Shown piece by piece: positions 31,810 to 40,563 of a stretch of DNA of 64,000 nt (position 1 is its first letter; each line of letters starts with the position of its first letter). Below the pieces are notes generated by a model. It saw only the letters and a program-made list of their open reading frames with translations. It searched no databases and was not told the DNA's origin. Position numbers and translations under genes: made by a program. This DNA is from Nocardioides islandensis (GTDB lineage Bacteria; Actinomycetota; Actinomycetes; Propionibacteriales; Nocardioidaceae): assembly GCF_015352455.1 (NCBI RefSeq), contig NZ_JADKPN010000018.1, forward strand, positions 1-64,000, read 5' to 3'.

Positions 31810-32658
31810 TCACGCGGCGTTCGCGCTGTCGGCACCTTCGGGTTGGTCGACGAGGTGTCGCAGGCGAGCCAGGATGTGCCGGATGGTTCGCGACACGTGG
31901 GACTGGCTGATGCCGAGGTGGCGACCGATCTCGCTCTGGCTGCGCTCCTCGACGAACCACATGCGTAGGACGTCGTTCTCGGCCGACGTCAGCTGGGCCA
32001 GGGCCGGGGCCAGGACCGCACGCGCTTCGGCGGCGTCGAACGCGCGGCTCGTCGTGCTGTCGACGAGGCGGTCCACACCGCGGAGGTCGTCGACACCGGG
32101 CACGGGCGAGTCCAAGGAGGTGGGGGCGAAGCAGCCGCGCACCTGGACGGCCTCGCGCACGGCCTCGACGGTCACGCCGAGGCGTGCGGCGATCTCGATG
32201 TCGTCCGCCGTGCGCCCGCTGCGGGGGTCGATGCGGAGCTGCTCGCGCTCGACGCTCGGTTGCAGCTCCTGCACCGGTCGGGGCGGCCTCACCATCCACC
32301 CGTAGTCCCGGAAGTACCGCTTGATCTCCCCGGTGATGCACGGCACGACGTAGGACAAGAAGTGGTGCCCCCCGCGCGGGTCGTACTGGTGCGCCGCTCG
32401 CACCAGCGCGAGGCAGGCCGCCTGCTCGAGGTCCTCCAGTGCACAGCCGCGGCCGCGGTACCTGAACGCGATGCGATGCGCGACGGGGGTGTTGAGCACG
32501 ACGATCTCGTTGATGAGTGCGGCGCGTGCGTCGTCGTCCAGCTCCTGGTCGCCTCCGTGGAGACGACGCATGAGGTCGTCGGTCAGCTCCTGACGACGTG
32601 CGCGGGTGGACACCCGCGTCGACGCGTCGTGGCCGGAGACGGAGGGGGCCGTGTGCAT
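31810..32658 (-). CDS. SigB/SigF/SigG-family RNA polymerase sigma factor
   Basis: The 282-residue group 3 sigma factor has region 2 (LEDLEQAACLALVRAAHQYD, FLSYVVPCITGEIKRYFRDYGW; about 75-130), region 3 (about 140-190) and region 4 with helix-turn-helix SEIGRHLGISQSHVSRTIRHIL (about 245-266). Group members drive general stress or developmental genes and are usually held by RsbW-type anti-sigma factors. A paralogue lies at 53334. No anti-sigma gene adjoins; the nearest RsbW-like gene is at 61390. Confidence 0.92.
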   Translation of the reverse strand: MHTAPSVSGHDASTRVSTRARRQELTDDLMRRLHGGDQELDDDARAALINEIVVLNTPVAHRIAFRYRGRGCALEDLEQAACLALVRAAHQYDPRGGHHFLSYVVPCITGEIKRYFRDYGWMVRPPRPVQELQPSVEREQLRIDPRSGRTADDIEIAARLGVTVEAVREAVQVRGCFAPTSLDSPVPGVDDLRGVDRLVDSTTSRAFDAAEARAVLAPALAQLTSAENDVLRMWFVEERSQSEIGRHLGISQSHVSRTIRHILARLRHLVDQPEGADSANAA

Positions 32659-32842
32659 GAATCATCCTTGAAGTCGATGGGTGCGCCATCGAGGTCTCGG
32701 ATGGTGCGACATCTGCGATGTCGTCGCAGGACGAGCCTACGGCGGTTTCCGAGGACGTCCTACGCCCGAGCGGGTGTGATGACATGGCCCCAGCAGGCGG
32801 GGTGCTCATCGGCCGCCGTCGCTCGGTGCAGCTGTCCAGGAG

Positions 32843-33565
32843 TCACCTCGACGTCGAGGACGGTCGTCCGTCGATCCCACCGAGCACGTCGTGGGCGACG
32901 TCCAGGAGGCGCCGCCGGGACGTCCGGGCCTGGGCCCGCATCAGCTGGAACGCGTGGTCCGGGGTGCTGCCCTGGAGCTGTGCCAGCGCACCCTTCGCCT
33001 GCTCGATCACCACGCGACTGTCGAGTGCTCCTTGCAGCTGGTCACTGAGCCTCTCGGCTCGGGAGATGCTGCGCTCCTGGATGATCGCGATCGTCGCGAT
33101 GTCGGCCAGCGCCTGGACGATGCTGACGTCGTGCGGTTCGAACACGGTGTGGTGACGACTGAACAGGTTGAGAGCGCCGAGCCGCTGTGTCCGCAGGCGC
33201 AGCGGGAAGGCGTGGACGGAGCGCAGGCCCGCGGCCTCTGCCCCGGGCGCGAACACGGGCCAACGACCGCCCGCGCTGGACAGGTCGGCGTTGACCACAG
33301 GGGCGCCCGAGACGAAGCAGTCCAGGCACGGACCCTCGGAGTTCTGGAGCTGGAGGAGCTCGAGCATCTCGCCGGTGTGGTTGGAGGCGGCCATGAACCG
33401 CAGGACGTCCTGGTGGTCGGCGAGCAGGAGTCCGACCGCGTCGGCCCCGCTCACCTGCGCGGCTCGCTCGGTCAGGTTGTGCAAGAAGTCGACGAGGTCG
33501 AAGTCGTCCACGAGGGTGTCCGCGGCCTCGATGAAGAGGTCGGTCAAGCTCTGGATCGAGATCAT
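32843..33565 (-). CDS. GAF and ANTAR domain RNA-binding regulator
   Basis: The 240-aa protein has an N-terminal GAF sensor (about 15-165) and a C-terminal ANTAR domain (about 175-232) with the helices LQGALDSRVVIEQAKGALAQ and HAFQLMRAQARTSRRRLLDV. ANTAR proteins bind paired RNA hairpins and prevent terminator formation. GPCLDCFVSGAPV in the GAF domain is a feature shared with the paralogue at 35235. It starts 7 bp after the LuxR regulator at 33573, so the two are one operon. Confidence 0.9.
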   Translation of the reverse strand: MISIQSLTDLFIEAADTLVDDFDLVDFLHNLTERAAQVSGADAVGLLLADHQDVLRFMAASNHTGEMLELLQLQNSEGPCLDCFVSGAPVVNADLSSAGGRWPVFAPGAEAAGLRSVHAFPLRLRTQRLGALNLFSRHHTVFEPHDVSIVQALADIATIAIIQERSISRAERLSDQLQGALDSRVVIEQAKGALAQLQGSTPDHAFQLMRAQARTSRRRLLDVAHDVLGGIDGRPSSTSR

Positions 33566-33572
33566 CCGCGGG

Positions 33573-34235
33573 TCACCGGTGCTCGTCCCTGCCGACCATC
33601 GTGGACGGCCAGGCGACGTGGTCGTGCTGCACAGCCCAGACGACCGCCTGCATGCGCCGTGACACGCCTATCTTCCGATAGGCCGAACGGATGGAGGTCT
33701 TGACGGTGTTGACACTCAGGTAGCTGTGGTCGGCGATCTGGCGGTTGGTGAACCCGGCCGCGATCAGCGAGACGATCTGCCCCTCCCGCACCGTCAGGCT
33801 GTGGGCCCGCGACGCGCCGTTCGAGACGGTCCGGAGCCGCTGGGCCGGGTCCGGTGCGTCGAGGCTCACCCATCGTCCGGCGTGGATGCCCTCGAGCCCG
33901 TCCACCAGGACGTCGACGTCCAGTCCCTTGGAGAGCCAGCCACGCAGGGGCCAGCCGGCGGCCTTCAGCCGATCGGGCCCGGACAGCCCCGAGGCGGCCG
34001 CCCAGGTGTAGACGACGACCCCGTCGGCGGACATCGCGTCCAGGAGGTCGGCGACGTCGGTGATGTCGTTCAGGTGGAGGTGGGGGTCGACGAGCACCAG
34101 GTCGGCGTCCGCGAGACCATCGACCACCGACACGCGGTCGGCGTACGAGCGCAGCAGCCTCCGCAACCCGAACGTCGACAGCGGGTCGCCGTCGGCGAGT
34201 CCGACGGTCAGCCTGCCCTCTCGCCCACCACGCAT
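33573..34235 (-). CDS. NarL/LuxR-type response regulator with a divergent receiver
   Basis: A 220-residue protein. The N-terminal half has a receiver-like fold (LTVGLADGDPLSTFGLRRLL, LVLVDPHLHLND, VVVYTWAA, GWLSKGLDVDVLVDGL), with Asp in the DPH loop at the phosphoacceptor position. The C-terminal HTH (about 150-205) has LTVREGQIVSLIAAGFTNRQIA and VNTVKTSIRSAYRKIG. The nearest relative in the window is the protein at 48761. GGAGGAGCGCACG precedes the ATG. Co-transcribed with the GAF-ANTAR gene. Confidence 0.85.
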   Translation of the reverse strand: MRGGREGRLTVGLADGDPLSTFGLRRLLRSYADRVSVVDGLADADLVLVDPHLHLNDITDVADLLDAMSADGVVVYTWAAASGLSGPDRLKAAGWPLRGWLSKGLDVDVLVDGLEGIHAGRWVSLDAPDPAQRLRTVSNGASRAHSLTVREGQIVSLIAAGFTNRQIADHSYLSVNTVKTSIRSAYRKIGVSRRMQAVVWAVQHDHVAWPSTMVGRDEHR

Positions 34236-34335
34236 CGTGCGCTCCTCCGTCGGCACCAGAGCGGCGAAGAATTGGTGCACGAGGTTGTCGCAAGCAGTCC
34301 CCGTGTCGCGATCTTCTCGCCGCGCCACCGGGGTC

Positions 34336-34360
34336 CGGGGTGACACCACGTCGTGTGGGT
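34336..34360 (+). promoter_or_regulatory. SigB-type promoter upstream of the GAF-ANTAR pair
   Basis: GGGT (34336-34339), 15 nt, GGGTAC (34355-34360). It is 110 nt before the ATG at 34471 and in the divergent gap from the LuxR gene. Confidence 0.55.
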
Positions 34361-34470
34361 ACTCCGAGAGTACTCGGCACCGGCGCGCGCGTCGCTCTCC
34401 CGGCAGGACGGGAAGCGTGGACCTAGGGTGGCGGGAACCGAACCGACGTACGTCCACGACAGGGGCCACG

Positions 34471-35238
34471 ATGGGGAGCTCGCTGGACAGCATGCGCACC
34501 GAGCTCAACACGGCTGTCAGCGGCGCAGCGCCCGGCATCCCGGCCGCCACGGAGCTGTGCCTGGCCTGTGTCGGACTCCTCGGGGTGGACGGGGTCGCCG
34601 TGTCGATGGTGCACGAAGGTGCGTCCCGAGGGACGTTCGGCTCCAGCAACGCGGCCAGCCGGCGCCTCGACGAGTACCAGTTCACGTTCGGAGAAGGCCC
34701 GTGCCTGGACGCCGTCTCCACTCGCGACGCCGTGCTGGCTCCCGACCTGGACTCGTCCGAGGAGCACCGGTGGCCGGCCTTCACCGGGGCCGTCCTGGAT
34801 GAGGGGATCCACGCCGTCTTCGCGTTGCCGATCATGGTGGTGTCCCTGTGCGTCGGGGCACTCGACCTCTTCCGCGCCGGACCAGGACCGCTCGCGGGAG
34901 AGCAGCTCGCGGGGGCGCTGATCGCCGCCGAGCTGGCGTCCGCACCGCTGCTCGACATCATGGCGACCGCCAAGGACGCGCAGGGCCTCGACGACGACCT
35001 GTTGTCGGAGGGGGAGGCCGGCTGGGGGAGCCTCGCCGAGCTGGACCGCATCGAGGTCTACCAGGCGACCGGGATGGTGATGGCGCAGCTGCAGGTGGAC
35101 GCCACCGAGGCCCTCGTGCGGCTGCGTGCGCACGCCATCGCGACCGGCCAGACCGCGAGCCAGGTGTCATGGGCGATCGTGGAACGACGCCTGGTCCTGG
35201 AGCGGGACGATGATGGCAGCGGCAGGAGGACACCATGA
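34471..35238 (+). CDS. GAF and ANTAR domain RNA-binding regulator
   Basis: The 255-aa protein has a GAF-like domain (about 10-170; EGPCLDAVSTRDAVLAPDLD) and a C-terminal ANTAR domain (about 190-245) with IEVYQATGMVMAQLQVDATEALVRLR. The ANTAR region is diverged from the neighbour at 35235. The ATG at 34471 follows GGGGCCACG. The stop overlaps the next start by 4 bp (ATGA), giving a coupled pair of ANTAR proteins, which suggests hetero-oligomer formation. Confidence 0.87.
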   Translation: MGSSLDSMRTELNTAVSGAAPGIPAATELCLACVGLLGVDGVAVSMVHEGASRGTFGSSNAASRRLDEYQFTFGEGPCLDAVSTRDAVLAPDLDSSEEHRWPAFTGAVLDEGIHAVFALPIMVVSLCVGALDLFRAGPGPLAGEQLAGALIAAELASAPLLDIMATAKDAQGLDDDLLSEGEAGWGSLAELDRIEVYQATGMVMAQLQVDATEALVRLRAHAIATGQTASQVSWAIVERRLVLERDDDGSGRRTP

Positions 35239-36008
35239 CCGGCACGGGCAGCGACCACACGAGCACTCGGGAGCGCGACATCATCCGGGCGTTCGTGGAC
35301 CTCTCCAACGAGCTGGTGGACGAGTACGACGTCGTCGACATGCTCGTCCGGCTGACCACCAACTGCGCGGGCCTTCTCGACATCGAGTCGGCGGGCCTCC
35401 TCCTGGCCGACCCGCGCGGCGTCCTGCACCTGGTGGCGTCGTCCTCGGAGCGCGCCCACCACCTCGAGATCTTCCAGCTCCAGCGCGACGAGGGTCCGTG
35501 CCTGGACTGCTTCCACACCCGTGAGGCCGTCGTCGTCCCGGACCTGGCGGCGGAGGAGGAGCGCTGGCCGCAGTTCTCGCGGGCTGCCCGCAGCGTCGGC
35601 TTCCAGTCGGTGCATGCGCTGCCGATGCGTCTGCACGACGCCGTGCTCGGAACGCTGGGGCTGTTCGGTGACGACCCGGGCCGGCTGGAGGACGACGACC
35701 TGGCGCTCGCGCAGGCACTCGTGCACGTGGCGAGTGTGGCCATCGTGAACGAGAAGTCGGCCGCCGACAGGGCGACGGTCAACTCCCAGCTCCAGCTGGC
35801 CCTGACCAGCCGCGTCGTGGTGGAGCAGGCCAAGGGCGTGATCGCCCAGGTGGGCTCGCTCGCGATGGACGATGCTTTCGCGGTGCTGCGCCGATACGCG
35901 CGCGACGAGGGGCGCAAGCTCAGTGACGTCGCCGCGGACGTCGTCGCCCGCGAGCTGTCCGGTGACGTCGTCCTGGCCCACGCTCGGGCTGTGGCGCTCC
36001 TGCCCTGA
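35235..36008 (+). CDS. GAF and ANTAR domain RNA-binding regulator
   Basis: The product (257 aa) has GAF (about 20-170) and ANTAR (about 185-245) domains; the latter is canonical (LTSRVVVEQAKGVIAQ, DDAFAVLRRYARDEGRKLSDVA). It is closely similar in layout to the minus-strand gene at 32843 (GPCLDCFHTREAV and SVHALPMRL here, GPCLDCFVSGAPV and SVHAFPLRL there). The ATGA-coupled start ties its synthesis to the protein at 34471. Confidence 0.9.
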   Translation: MTGTGSDHTSTRERDIIRAFVDLSNELVDEYDVVDMLVRLTTNCAGLLDIESAGLLLADPRGVLHLVASSSERAHHLEIFQLQRDEGPCLDCFHTREAVVVPDLAAEEERWPQFSRAARSVGFQSVHALPMRLHDAVLGTLGLFGDDPGRLEDDDLALAQALVHVASVAIVNEKSAADRATVNSQLQLALTSRVVVEQAKGVIAQVGSLAMDDAFAVLRRYARDEGRKLSDVAADVVARELSGDVVLAHARAVALLP

Positions 36009-36056
36009 GGCCGGCGGGACGGCGGGCGCCACCCCCAGGCGCTGACCGGCGTCGAG

Positions 36057-36082
36057 GCATCAGCGATGGGCCCCCCGGGTAC
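36057..36082 (+). promoter_or_regulatory. SigB-type promoter of the desaturase gene
   Basis: GCAT (36057-36060), 16 nt, GGGTAC (36077-36082), 63 nt before the ATG at 36146. Confidence 0.55.
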
Positions 36083-36145
36083 CGTCGGATCAACATCGCT
36101 CCGTGACCCCGAGCGCTCCATCCGAGCACGCTCCGGAGGTCCGCG

Positions 36146-37228
36146 ATGAGCGGCACGACGTCCAGCAGTCTCCCGCCGCGGACCAGGCCGGCCGCGGCGG
36201 GCGCCGGCTCCTACACCGAGCTGGCCGCCCGCATCCGTTCCAGCGGGCTGATGCGCCGCCGGTACGGCTGGTACTGGAGGCGGATCGGTCTCACCGTCCT
36301 CGCGTTCGTGGGGATCTGGGTCGGCGTCGTCCTGGTGGGGCACTCCTGGTGGCAGCTGGTCCTGGCCGCCGCCCTCGGGGTGGTGGTGACCCAGTTCGGG
36401 TTCCTGGGCCACGACGCCGCGCACCGCCAGATATTCGTGTCGGCGGCCTGGAACGACTGGACGGCCCGCCTGCTGTCGGGAGTCTTCGCCGGGCTCTGCC
36501 TGGGCTGGTGGAAGGGCAAGCACGCCCGCCACCACGCGGACCCCAACAAGGAAGGGCGCGATCCCGACATCGCCGCCGGCGCGCTGGCGTTCACCGCCGA
36601 CGTGGCGGCGTCCCGGTCGCACGGCGGCGCGGGCTGGTTCGTGCGCCGGCAGGGCTGGCTGTTCTTCCCGCTGCTCACCCTGGAGGGGCTGAACCTCCAC
36701 CAGGCCGGCCTGCGCCACGTGATCGCCGACAGGGGCGTGCCGCACCGACGGCTCGAGGTCGCGCTCGTCTCGACCCGCCTCGGCCTGTACGTCGCGGCGC
36801 TGCTGTGGCTGCTGCCGGTCGGCCACGCGGCTGCCTTCTTCGGGGTCCAGATGGCGGTGTTCGGCGTGTGCCTGGGCGGTTCCTTCGCGCCCAGCCACAA
36901 GGGCATGCCGATCGTGCCGAAGGACATGCACATCGACTTCCTGCGCCGGCAGGTGCTGATGTCGCGCAACGTCCGCGGGGGCACGGTCGTGGACGTGGCG
37001 ATGGGGGGACTCAACTACCAGATCGAGCACCACCTCTTCCCGAGCATGCCCCGCCCCAACCTGAAGGACGCGCAGCCGATCGTGCGGGAACACTGTCGCC
37101 GCCAGGGCGTGGCCTACACCGAGGCCGGACTGTTCGAGTCCTACGGCATCGTCGTGCGCTACCTCAACGACGTCGGCCTCAACGCCCGCGGCCCGTTCGA
37201 GTGCCCGCTGGCGAGCAGCATGCGCTGA
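36146..37228 (+). CDS. membrane fatty-acid desaturase
   Basis: The 360-aa protein has the three di-iron histidine boxes of acyl desaturases: HDAAH (about 90-94), HARHH (about 129-133) and QIEHH (about 294-298). Four membrane helices flank them. QIEHH as the third box is the form found in front-end/DesA3-type acyl desaturases. It would insert a double bond in membrane lipids using O2 and an electron donor, adjusting fluidity under stress. CGGAGGTCCGCG precedes the ATG. The SigB-type box upstream fits stress induction. Confidence 0.92.
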   Translation: MSGTTSSSLPPRTRPAAAGAGSYTELAARIRSSGLMRRRYGWYWRRIGLTVLAFVGIWVGVVLVGHSWWQLVLAAALGVVVTQFGFLGHDAAHRQIFVSAAWNDWTARLLSGVFAGLCLGWWKGKHARHHADPNKEGRDPDIAAGALAFTADVAASRSHGGAGWFVRRQGWLFFPLLTLEGLNLHQAGLRHVIADRGVPHRRLEVALVSTRLGLYVAALLWLLPVGHAAAFFGVQMAVFGVCLGGSFAPSHKGMPIVPKDMHIDFLRRQVLMSRNVRGGTVVDVAMGGLNYQIEHHLFPSMPRPNLKDAQPIVREHCRRQGVAYTEAGLFESYGIVVRYLNDVGLNARGPFECPLASSMR

Positions 37229-37268
37229 CGATCCCGGTCCGGATGGCCCGTACGCCCTGGGGCCGTGG

Positions 37269-37293
37269 GGCTGCGGGGTCCGCCGCTGGGTAC
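37269..37293 (+). promoter_or_regulatory. SigB-type promoter with leaderless spacing
   Basis: GGCT (37269-37272), 15 nt, GGGTAC (37288-37293); the ATG at 37303 follows exactly 9 nt later. Confidence 0.65.
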
Positions 37294-37302
37294 CCGGAGC
37301 CC

Positions 37303-37416
37303 ATGTGGTTCCTGGGCCTGCTGATCGTGATCGCGCTGGTGATCTGCTCCCGGCCGCTGCCGATGCCGCCGCGTCACCGGGCCGAGAAGGCCGTCGCTCC
37401 ACGCTCCGCCGAGTAG
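37303..37416 (+). CDS. very small membrane protein
   Basis: A 37-residue product: MWFLGLLIVIALVIC forms a single helix, then a proline- and arginine-rich tail. It would be missed by size cut-offs, but the promoter box places an ATG at the expected transcription start, so it is probably a leaderless small stress protein of the inner membrane. Function unknown. Confidence 0.55.
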   Translation: MWFLGLLIVIALVICSRPLPMPPRHRAEKAVAPRSAE

Positions 37417-37444
37417 GCCGGAGCGGGACGTCGCCCCACGCACA

Positions 37445-37473
37445 CCGCCCCCGCCCTGTGGGGGCGGGGGCGG
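37445..37473. terminator. bidirectional GC hairpin between convergent genes
   Basis: CCGCCCCCGCCC (37445-37456) pairs with GGGGGCGGGGGCGG (37460-37473) around a TGT loop, between the small gene at 37303 and the minus-strand gene at 37489. Confidence 0.75.
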
Positions 37474-37488
37474 CAGGTCGTGCAGTGT

Positions 37489-37773
37489 CTAGCGGGTGGT
37501 GCGGGTGTCGTCGTCGTAGAAGTCGCGGCTGCCGGACTTGGCCAGACCGCGGCTGACCAGATAGCCGACGGCCATCAGCGTCACGTAGAACCACGCGTCC
37601 TGGGCCCCGAACTCGTCGGAGACCTGGGCCGCGACGAGGACGGCGATGACGCCGGCCACGAGGACGATGAGCTCGGAGGTCTTCACCGAGGCCTTGGTCT
37701 CGGTGCTGATGCGCCGGTCGGCGACATGGGTCTTCTCGGCCGACTGGGTGGTGGAGTAGGTGGTGTTCGACAT
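37489..37773 (-). CDS. small two-helix membrane protein
   Basis: The 94-aa protein has a polar Ser/Thr-rich N-terminus (1-32), two hydrophobic helices (SELIVLVAGVIAVLVAAQVS, about 33-52; FYVTLMAVGYLVSRGLA, about 62-78) and an acidic/basic tail. It has no family motif that I recognise. It sits among envelope-stress genes and has a reasonable GGAGCTCC-type ribosome site. Confidence 0.7.
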   Translation of the reverse strand: MSNTTYSTTQSAEKTHVADRRISTETKASVKTSELIVLVAGVIAVLVAAQVSDEFGAQDAWFYVTLMAVGYLVSRGLAKSGSRDFYDDDTRTTR

Positions 37774-37977
37774 GGTGGAGCTCCTTGCTCTGGTGACCGG
37801 GGCCGTTGCCCGGCGGGAGGCGGCGCGTCGCGGTCGGCATCGGTGATGCCTCGTGCATTCGTCACCCGGTGGGCGGATGGCCCGACAGACGTGGGTGGTG
37901 CGTCGACTCGCTGGTTCCAGTGTGTCCGGGGGCAGGGGTATGTCACTACACCCTGGCGGGGGAGCGGACGAGCTCCG

Positions 37978-38736
37978 TCACCGTGACAGCCGACGCGCAA
38001 CGGTGAGCCAGACGTCCGGGTCGACGACCATCCCCAAGTGGGTCGACCGGACCTCGACGTGGTCGACGTGGAGGGAGTGGCGGTCCAGGCAGCTGCGCCA
38101 GCTGACCACTCCGTCGCGGCGGCTGAGGACCACGGTGATCGGCACCTGCAGCGGATCGGTGCGGTCGCGACGCTCGGCGTACGACGCCAACCGGTCTCCC
38201 TCGTCACGTCGGACGAACCGCGCGCCCGCCGTGTGGGCCGTGCCGCCGACGACGGGCGTGCCGAAGGTGACCAGACGCCGGACCGCCTCGGGGTGGCGTC
38301 GTGCGACCTCGCGGGCCACGACGCCGCCCAGGCTCCAGCCCACCAGCGCTACCGGTCCTGCCGCATCCGCACGCTGGAGCACCAGTCGCTCGAGCCGGCG
38401 CACGTCGCCGCGCACGTCGCCGCGGTTGCGTCCGAACCCCCAGCCGCGTGCGTCGTGACCCAGGCTCGCGAGGTACCTCCGCAACGGCGTCATCAGTGAC
38501 TCCGGCGCCGCGAAGCCCGGCACGTCGATCACCGGCGCGCCTTCCCACGGAGCTCGGGGCGCGGCCCGGAGGCGTCGTCGGGCCACCGCCAGCCGGTAGC
38601 CCTGGCCGGCGGCGGTGAGCTCGCCGAAGCCGAGACGGAGAGCAGGAGGCCCTGACGCGGCGGGATGGTCCTCGGGCGCGATCAGTCGGGTGCGGTCGCT
38701 CCAGCCGAGGAGGCCGGTCAGGTCGGCAGCGGTCAC
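37978..38736 (-). CDS. alpha/beta-hydrolase fold protein
   Basis: The 252-residue product has the nucleophile elbow GWSLGGVVAREVARRHPE (Ser at about 128), an Asp in LSRRDGVVSW and a His in STHLGMVVDPDVW, giving a full catalytic triad. The oxyanion region is VIDVPGFAAPES. The family includes lipases, esterases and palmitoyl-type hydrolases; the substrate is unknown. The GTG at 38736 was chosen because a SigB-type GGGTAC ends exactly 9 nt before it; the upstream in-frame start would add 39 residues of unlike sequence. Confidence 0.82.
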   Translation of the reverse strand: MTAADLTGLLGWSDRTRLIAPEDHPAASGPPALRLGFGELTAAGQGYRLAVARRRLRAAPRAPWEGAPVIDVPGFAAPESLMTPLRRYLASLGHDARGWGFGRNRGDVRGDVRRLERLVLQRADAAGPVALVGWSLGGVVAREVARRHPEAVRRLVTFGTPVVGGTAHTAGARFVRRDEGDRLASYAERRDRTDPLQVPITVVLSRRDGVVSWRSCLDRHSLHVDHVEVRSTHLGMVVDPDVWLTVARRLSR

Positions 38737-38745
38737 CGCTACGAC

Positions 38746-38771
38746 GTACCCAGCACCACCGGGGGTCAACC
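38746..38771 (-). promoter_or_regulatory. SigB-type promoter of the alpha/beta-hydrolase gene, leaderless spacing
   Basis: On the minus strand GGTT (38771-38768), 16 nt, GGGTAC (38751-38746); the GTG start at 38736 follows after 9 nt. It is the only one with a GGTT -35, the form used by mycobacterial SigF. Confidence 0.65.
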
Positions 38772-38865
38772 CGCGATCCCGGTCACACCCGTTCCAACCC
38801 GCGACACCGGGTTCACCCGCACAGGTGGTTCTTGCGCTGGGCCGCAGAAACACCGGCCGAACCGG

Positions 38866-38889
38866 GGCTGCCGACCCGAGGGCGGGTAC
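38866..38889 (+). promoter_or_regulatory. SigB-type promoter of the holin-X/DUF3618 operon
   Basis: GGCT (38866-38869), 14 nt, GGGTAC (38884-38889), 30 nt before the ATG at 38920, leaving room for its ribosome site. Confidence 0.6.
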
Positions 38890-38919
38890 CCCGAGGACTC
38901 ACCACACATGGAGGAACCA

Positions 38920-39534
38920 ATGACCACCACCCCAGGTATCCACCGGGACGACACCGCTCCTTCCACGACGACCGAGGAGGGCAGGAAGGTCGCCGGAGTC
39001 GCGGCCGAGGAGGCCCAGCACGTGGCCGGCGAGGCCAAGGACCAGGTACGCCGCCTGGTCGACGAGACCCGCGACCAGGCCCTCGACCAGGCCACCACGC
39101 AGCGCGACCGGCTGGTCGACACGCTCCGCACCTTCGGCGACGACCTCGACACGATGGCCTCGAACGGCGGGACCTCCGGTCTGGCCGCCGAGGTCGCCCG
39201 CCAGGCCGCCGACCGGGTGCGCTCGTTCGGCAGCAGTCTCGACGGCCGTGAACCCGGCGAGATCCTCGACGACCTGCGCGGCCTCGCGCGGCGCCGGCCC
39301 GGGATGTTCCTGCTCGGCGCGCTGACCGCCGGCCTCGTCGTCGGCCGGCTGGCCCGCGGCGCGGCCTCGTCCTCGGGCGACCACGCCGGCCCCAGCACGA
39401 GCGACGTCACGGCGGAGCACCCCGTCATGACCACCTCGAGCACGACGTACCCGACCGTCGACCCGCTCGCGACGAACGTGCCGACCTCCTCGACGTTCGA
39501 GGAGCCTGCGGTCTACCAGGACGCCCCGCGATGA
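38920..39534 (+). CDS. apolipoprotein/CsbD-like amphipathic membrane-associated protein, unknown function
   Basis: A 204-aa protein of long amphipathic helices (AEEAQHVAGEAKDQVRRLV, ETRDQALDQATTQRDRLVDT; about 27-70), a hydrophobic helix (GMFLLGALTAGLVVGRLA, about 128-145) and a Ser/Thr-rich tail. It resembles the first gene of the small operons that carry holin-X and DUF3618 proteins in actinobacteria. GGAGGAACCA precedes the ATG; an in-frame ATG at 38908 is possible. ATGA-coupled to the next gene. Confidence 0.7.
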   Translation: MTTTPGIHRDDTAPSTTTEEGRKVAGVAAEEAQHVAGEAKDQVRRLVDETRDQALDQATTQRDRLVDTLRTFGDDLDTMASNGGTSGLAAEVARQAADRVRSFGSSLDGREPGEILDDLRGLARRRPGMFLLGALTAGLVVGRLARGAASSSGDHAGPSTSDVTAEHPVMTTSSTTYPTVDPLATNVPTSSTFEEPAVYQDAPR

Positions 39535-39947
39535 GTGGGCCGGACATCAGGACCGGGGGCGCACCGGGCCAGGACCGCAGCCTCGGCGAGATCGTGCACG
39601 ACATCGCCGGCGACCTGAGCACGCTGGTGCACCAGGAGCTCGACCTCGCCAAGACCGAGATCAAGCAGGAGGCGGCCCGGGCGGGCCGCGGAGCAGGTCT
39701 GCTCGGCGGTGCCGGCGTCGCCGGCCTGCTGACCCTGATCTTCGCGTCGCTGGCGCTGACCTACCTGCTGGACAACTGGCTGCCTGCCGAGGCAGCCGCA
39801 CTCATCGTGGCCGCGATCTGGCTGGTCGCCGCCGCAGTGCTCGCGTCATCGGGCCGCAAGGCCCTCAAGGAGACCAACCCCGCGCTGCCCGAGACGCAGC
39901 GCTCACTCAAGGAGGATGCCCGATGGGCCAGTCAACAGAAGAGCTGA
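39531..39947 (+). CDS. holin-X-like (phage_holin_3_6) membrane protein
   Basis: The 138-residue protein has an N-terminal amphipathic segment with the family motif LVHQELDLAKTEIKQEA (about 31-47) and two long hydrophobic helices (GLLGGAGVAGLLTLIFASLALTY, AAALIVAAIWLVAAAVLAS). This is the actinobacterial holin superfamily III/DUF1469 type. It is a chromosomal envelope protein, not evidence of phage. Coupled to both neighbours. Confidence 0.85.
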   Translation: MSGPDIRTGGAPGQDRSLGEIVHDIAGDLSTLVHQELDLAKTEIKQEAARAGRGAGLLGGAGVAGLLTLIFASLALTYLLDNWLPAEAAALIVAAIWLVAAAVLASSGRKALKETNPALPETQRSLKEDARWASQQKS

Positions 39948-40465
39948 ACAGCGAGATCGCCGGCACGCGTCAGGCCCTGTCGTCCGACCTGGACGCGTTG
40001 CAGGACAAGGTGAGCCCGAGCGCGATCATCGAGCGCCGCAAGGCCGAGGCCCGCGGACGCCTGTCCGGCATCAAGGACAGCGTGATGGGGAGCAGCAGTG
40101 CAGCGACCTCGTCGGTCGGCGACACCGCCCACGGCGCCGTGCGGTCGGCGGAGAGCTCGGTGCAGGGGAGCCCGCTCGCCGCGGGCCTCGTCGCCTTCGG
40201 CACCGGCCTGCTCGTGGCCGCTCTCGTGCCGGCCAGCGCCACCGAGGCGAAGGCCGGCCAGAAGCTGGTCGACACCGCCAAGGAGCACGGCCAGCCCGTG
40301 GTCGACCAGGCCAAGGCCGCCGGCCAGGAGCTCGCCGAGGGTCTGAAGGGCCCGGCCACGGATGCGGTCCAGGAGGTCAAGGACACCGCCCAGCAGTCGG
40401 CCGGGCGGGTCCAGGACCAGGGCCAGTCGTCGGTCGAGAACGTCCGGTCCGACCACCAGGTCTGA
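39923..40465 (+). CDS. DUF3618 protein with a long amphipathic tail
   Basis: The product (180 aa) begins with the DUF3618 signature (TEELNSEIAGTRQALSSDLDAL, about 5-26; KVSPSAIIERRKAEARGRLSG), then one hydrophobic helix (SPLAAGLVAFGTGLLVAALVP, about 83-103) and an Ala/Gln/Val-rich helical tail with VDQAKAAGQEL-type heptads. It overlaps the holin-X gene by 25 bp. The three-gene set is likely a stress-induced membrane-stabilising system. Confidence 0.85.
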   Translation: MGQSTEELNSEIAGTRQALSSDLDALQDKVSPSAIIERRKAEARGRLSGIKDSVMGSSSAATSSVGDTAHGAVRSAESSVQGSPLAAGLVAFGTGLLVAALVPASATEAKAGQKLVDTAKEHGQPVVDQAKAAGQELAEGLKGPATDAVQEVKDTAQQSAGRVQDQGQSSVENVRSDHQV

Positions 40466-40563
40466 CCGCCCCGAGCCGTACGCCGGCCCCCACGGTCGGC
40501 GTACGGCTCAACCGGCTCCGGCAACGTCACTCTCACGCCACCGTCATCGGATCGAGGTATGTC

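Noticed and set aside
37774..37977. Gene in the 204-bp gap between the two minus-strand genes
   Set aside because: Only low-quality short frames were seen; the gap most likely holds the promoter of the gene at 37489 and the end of the hydrolase gene.
39531..39947. Prophage holin
   Set aside because: The holin-X family is chromosomal in actinobacteria, and no lysin, capsid, tail or integrase gene is nearby.
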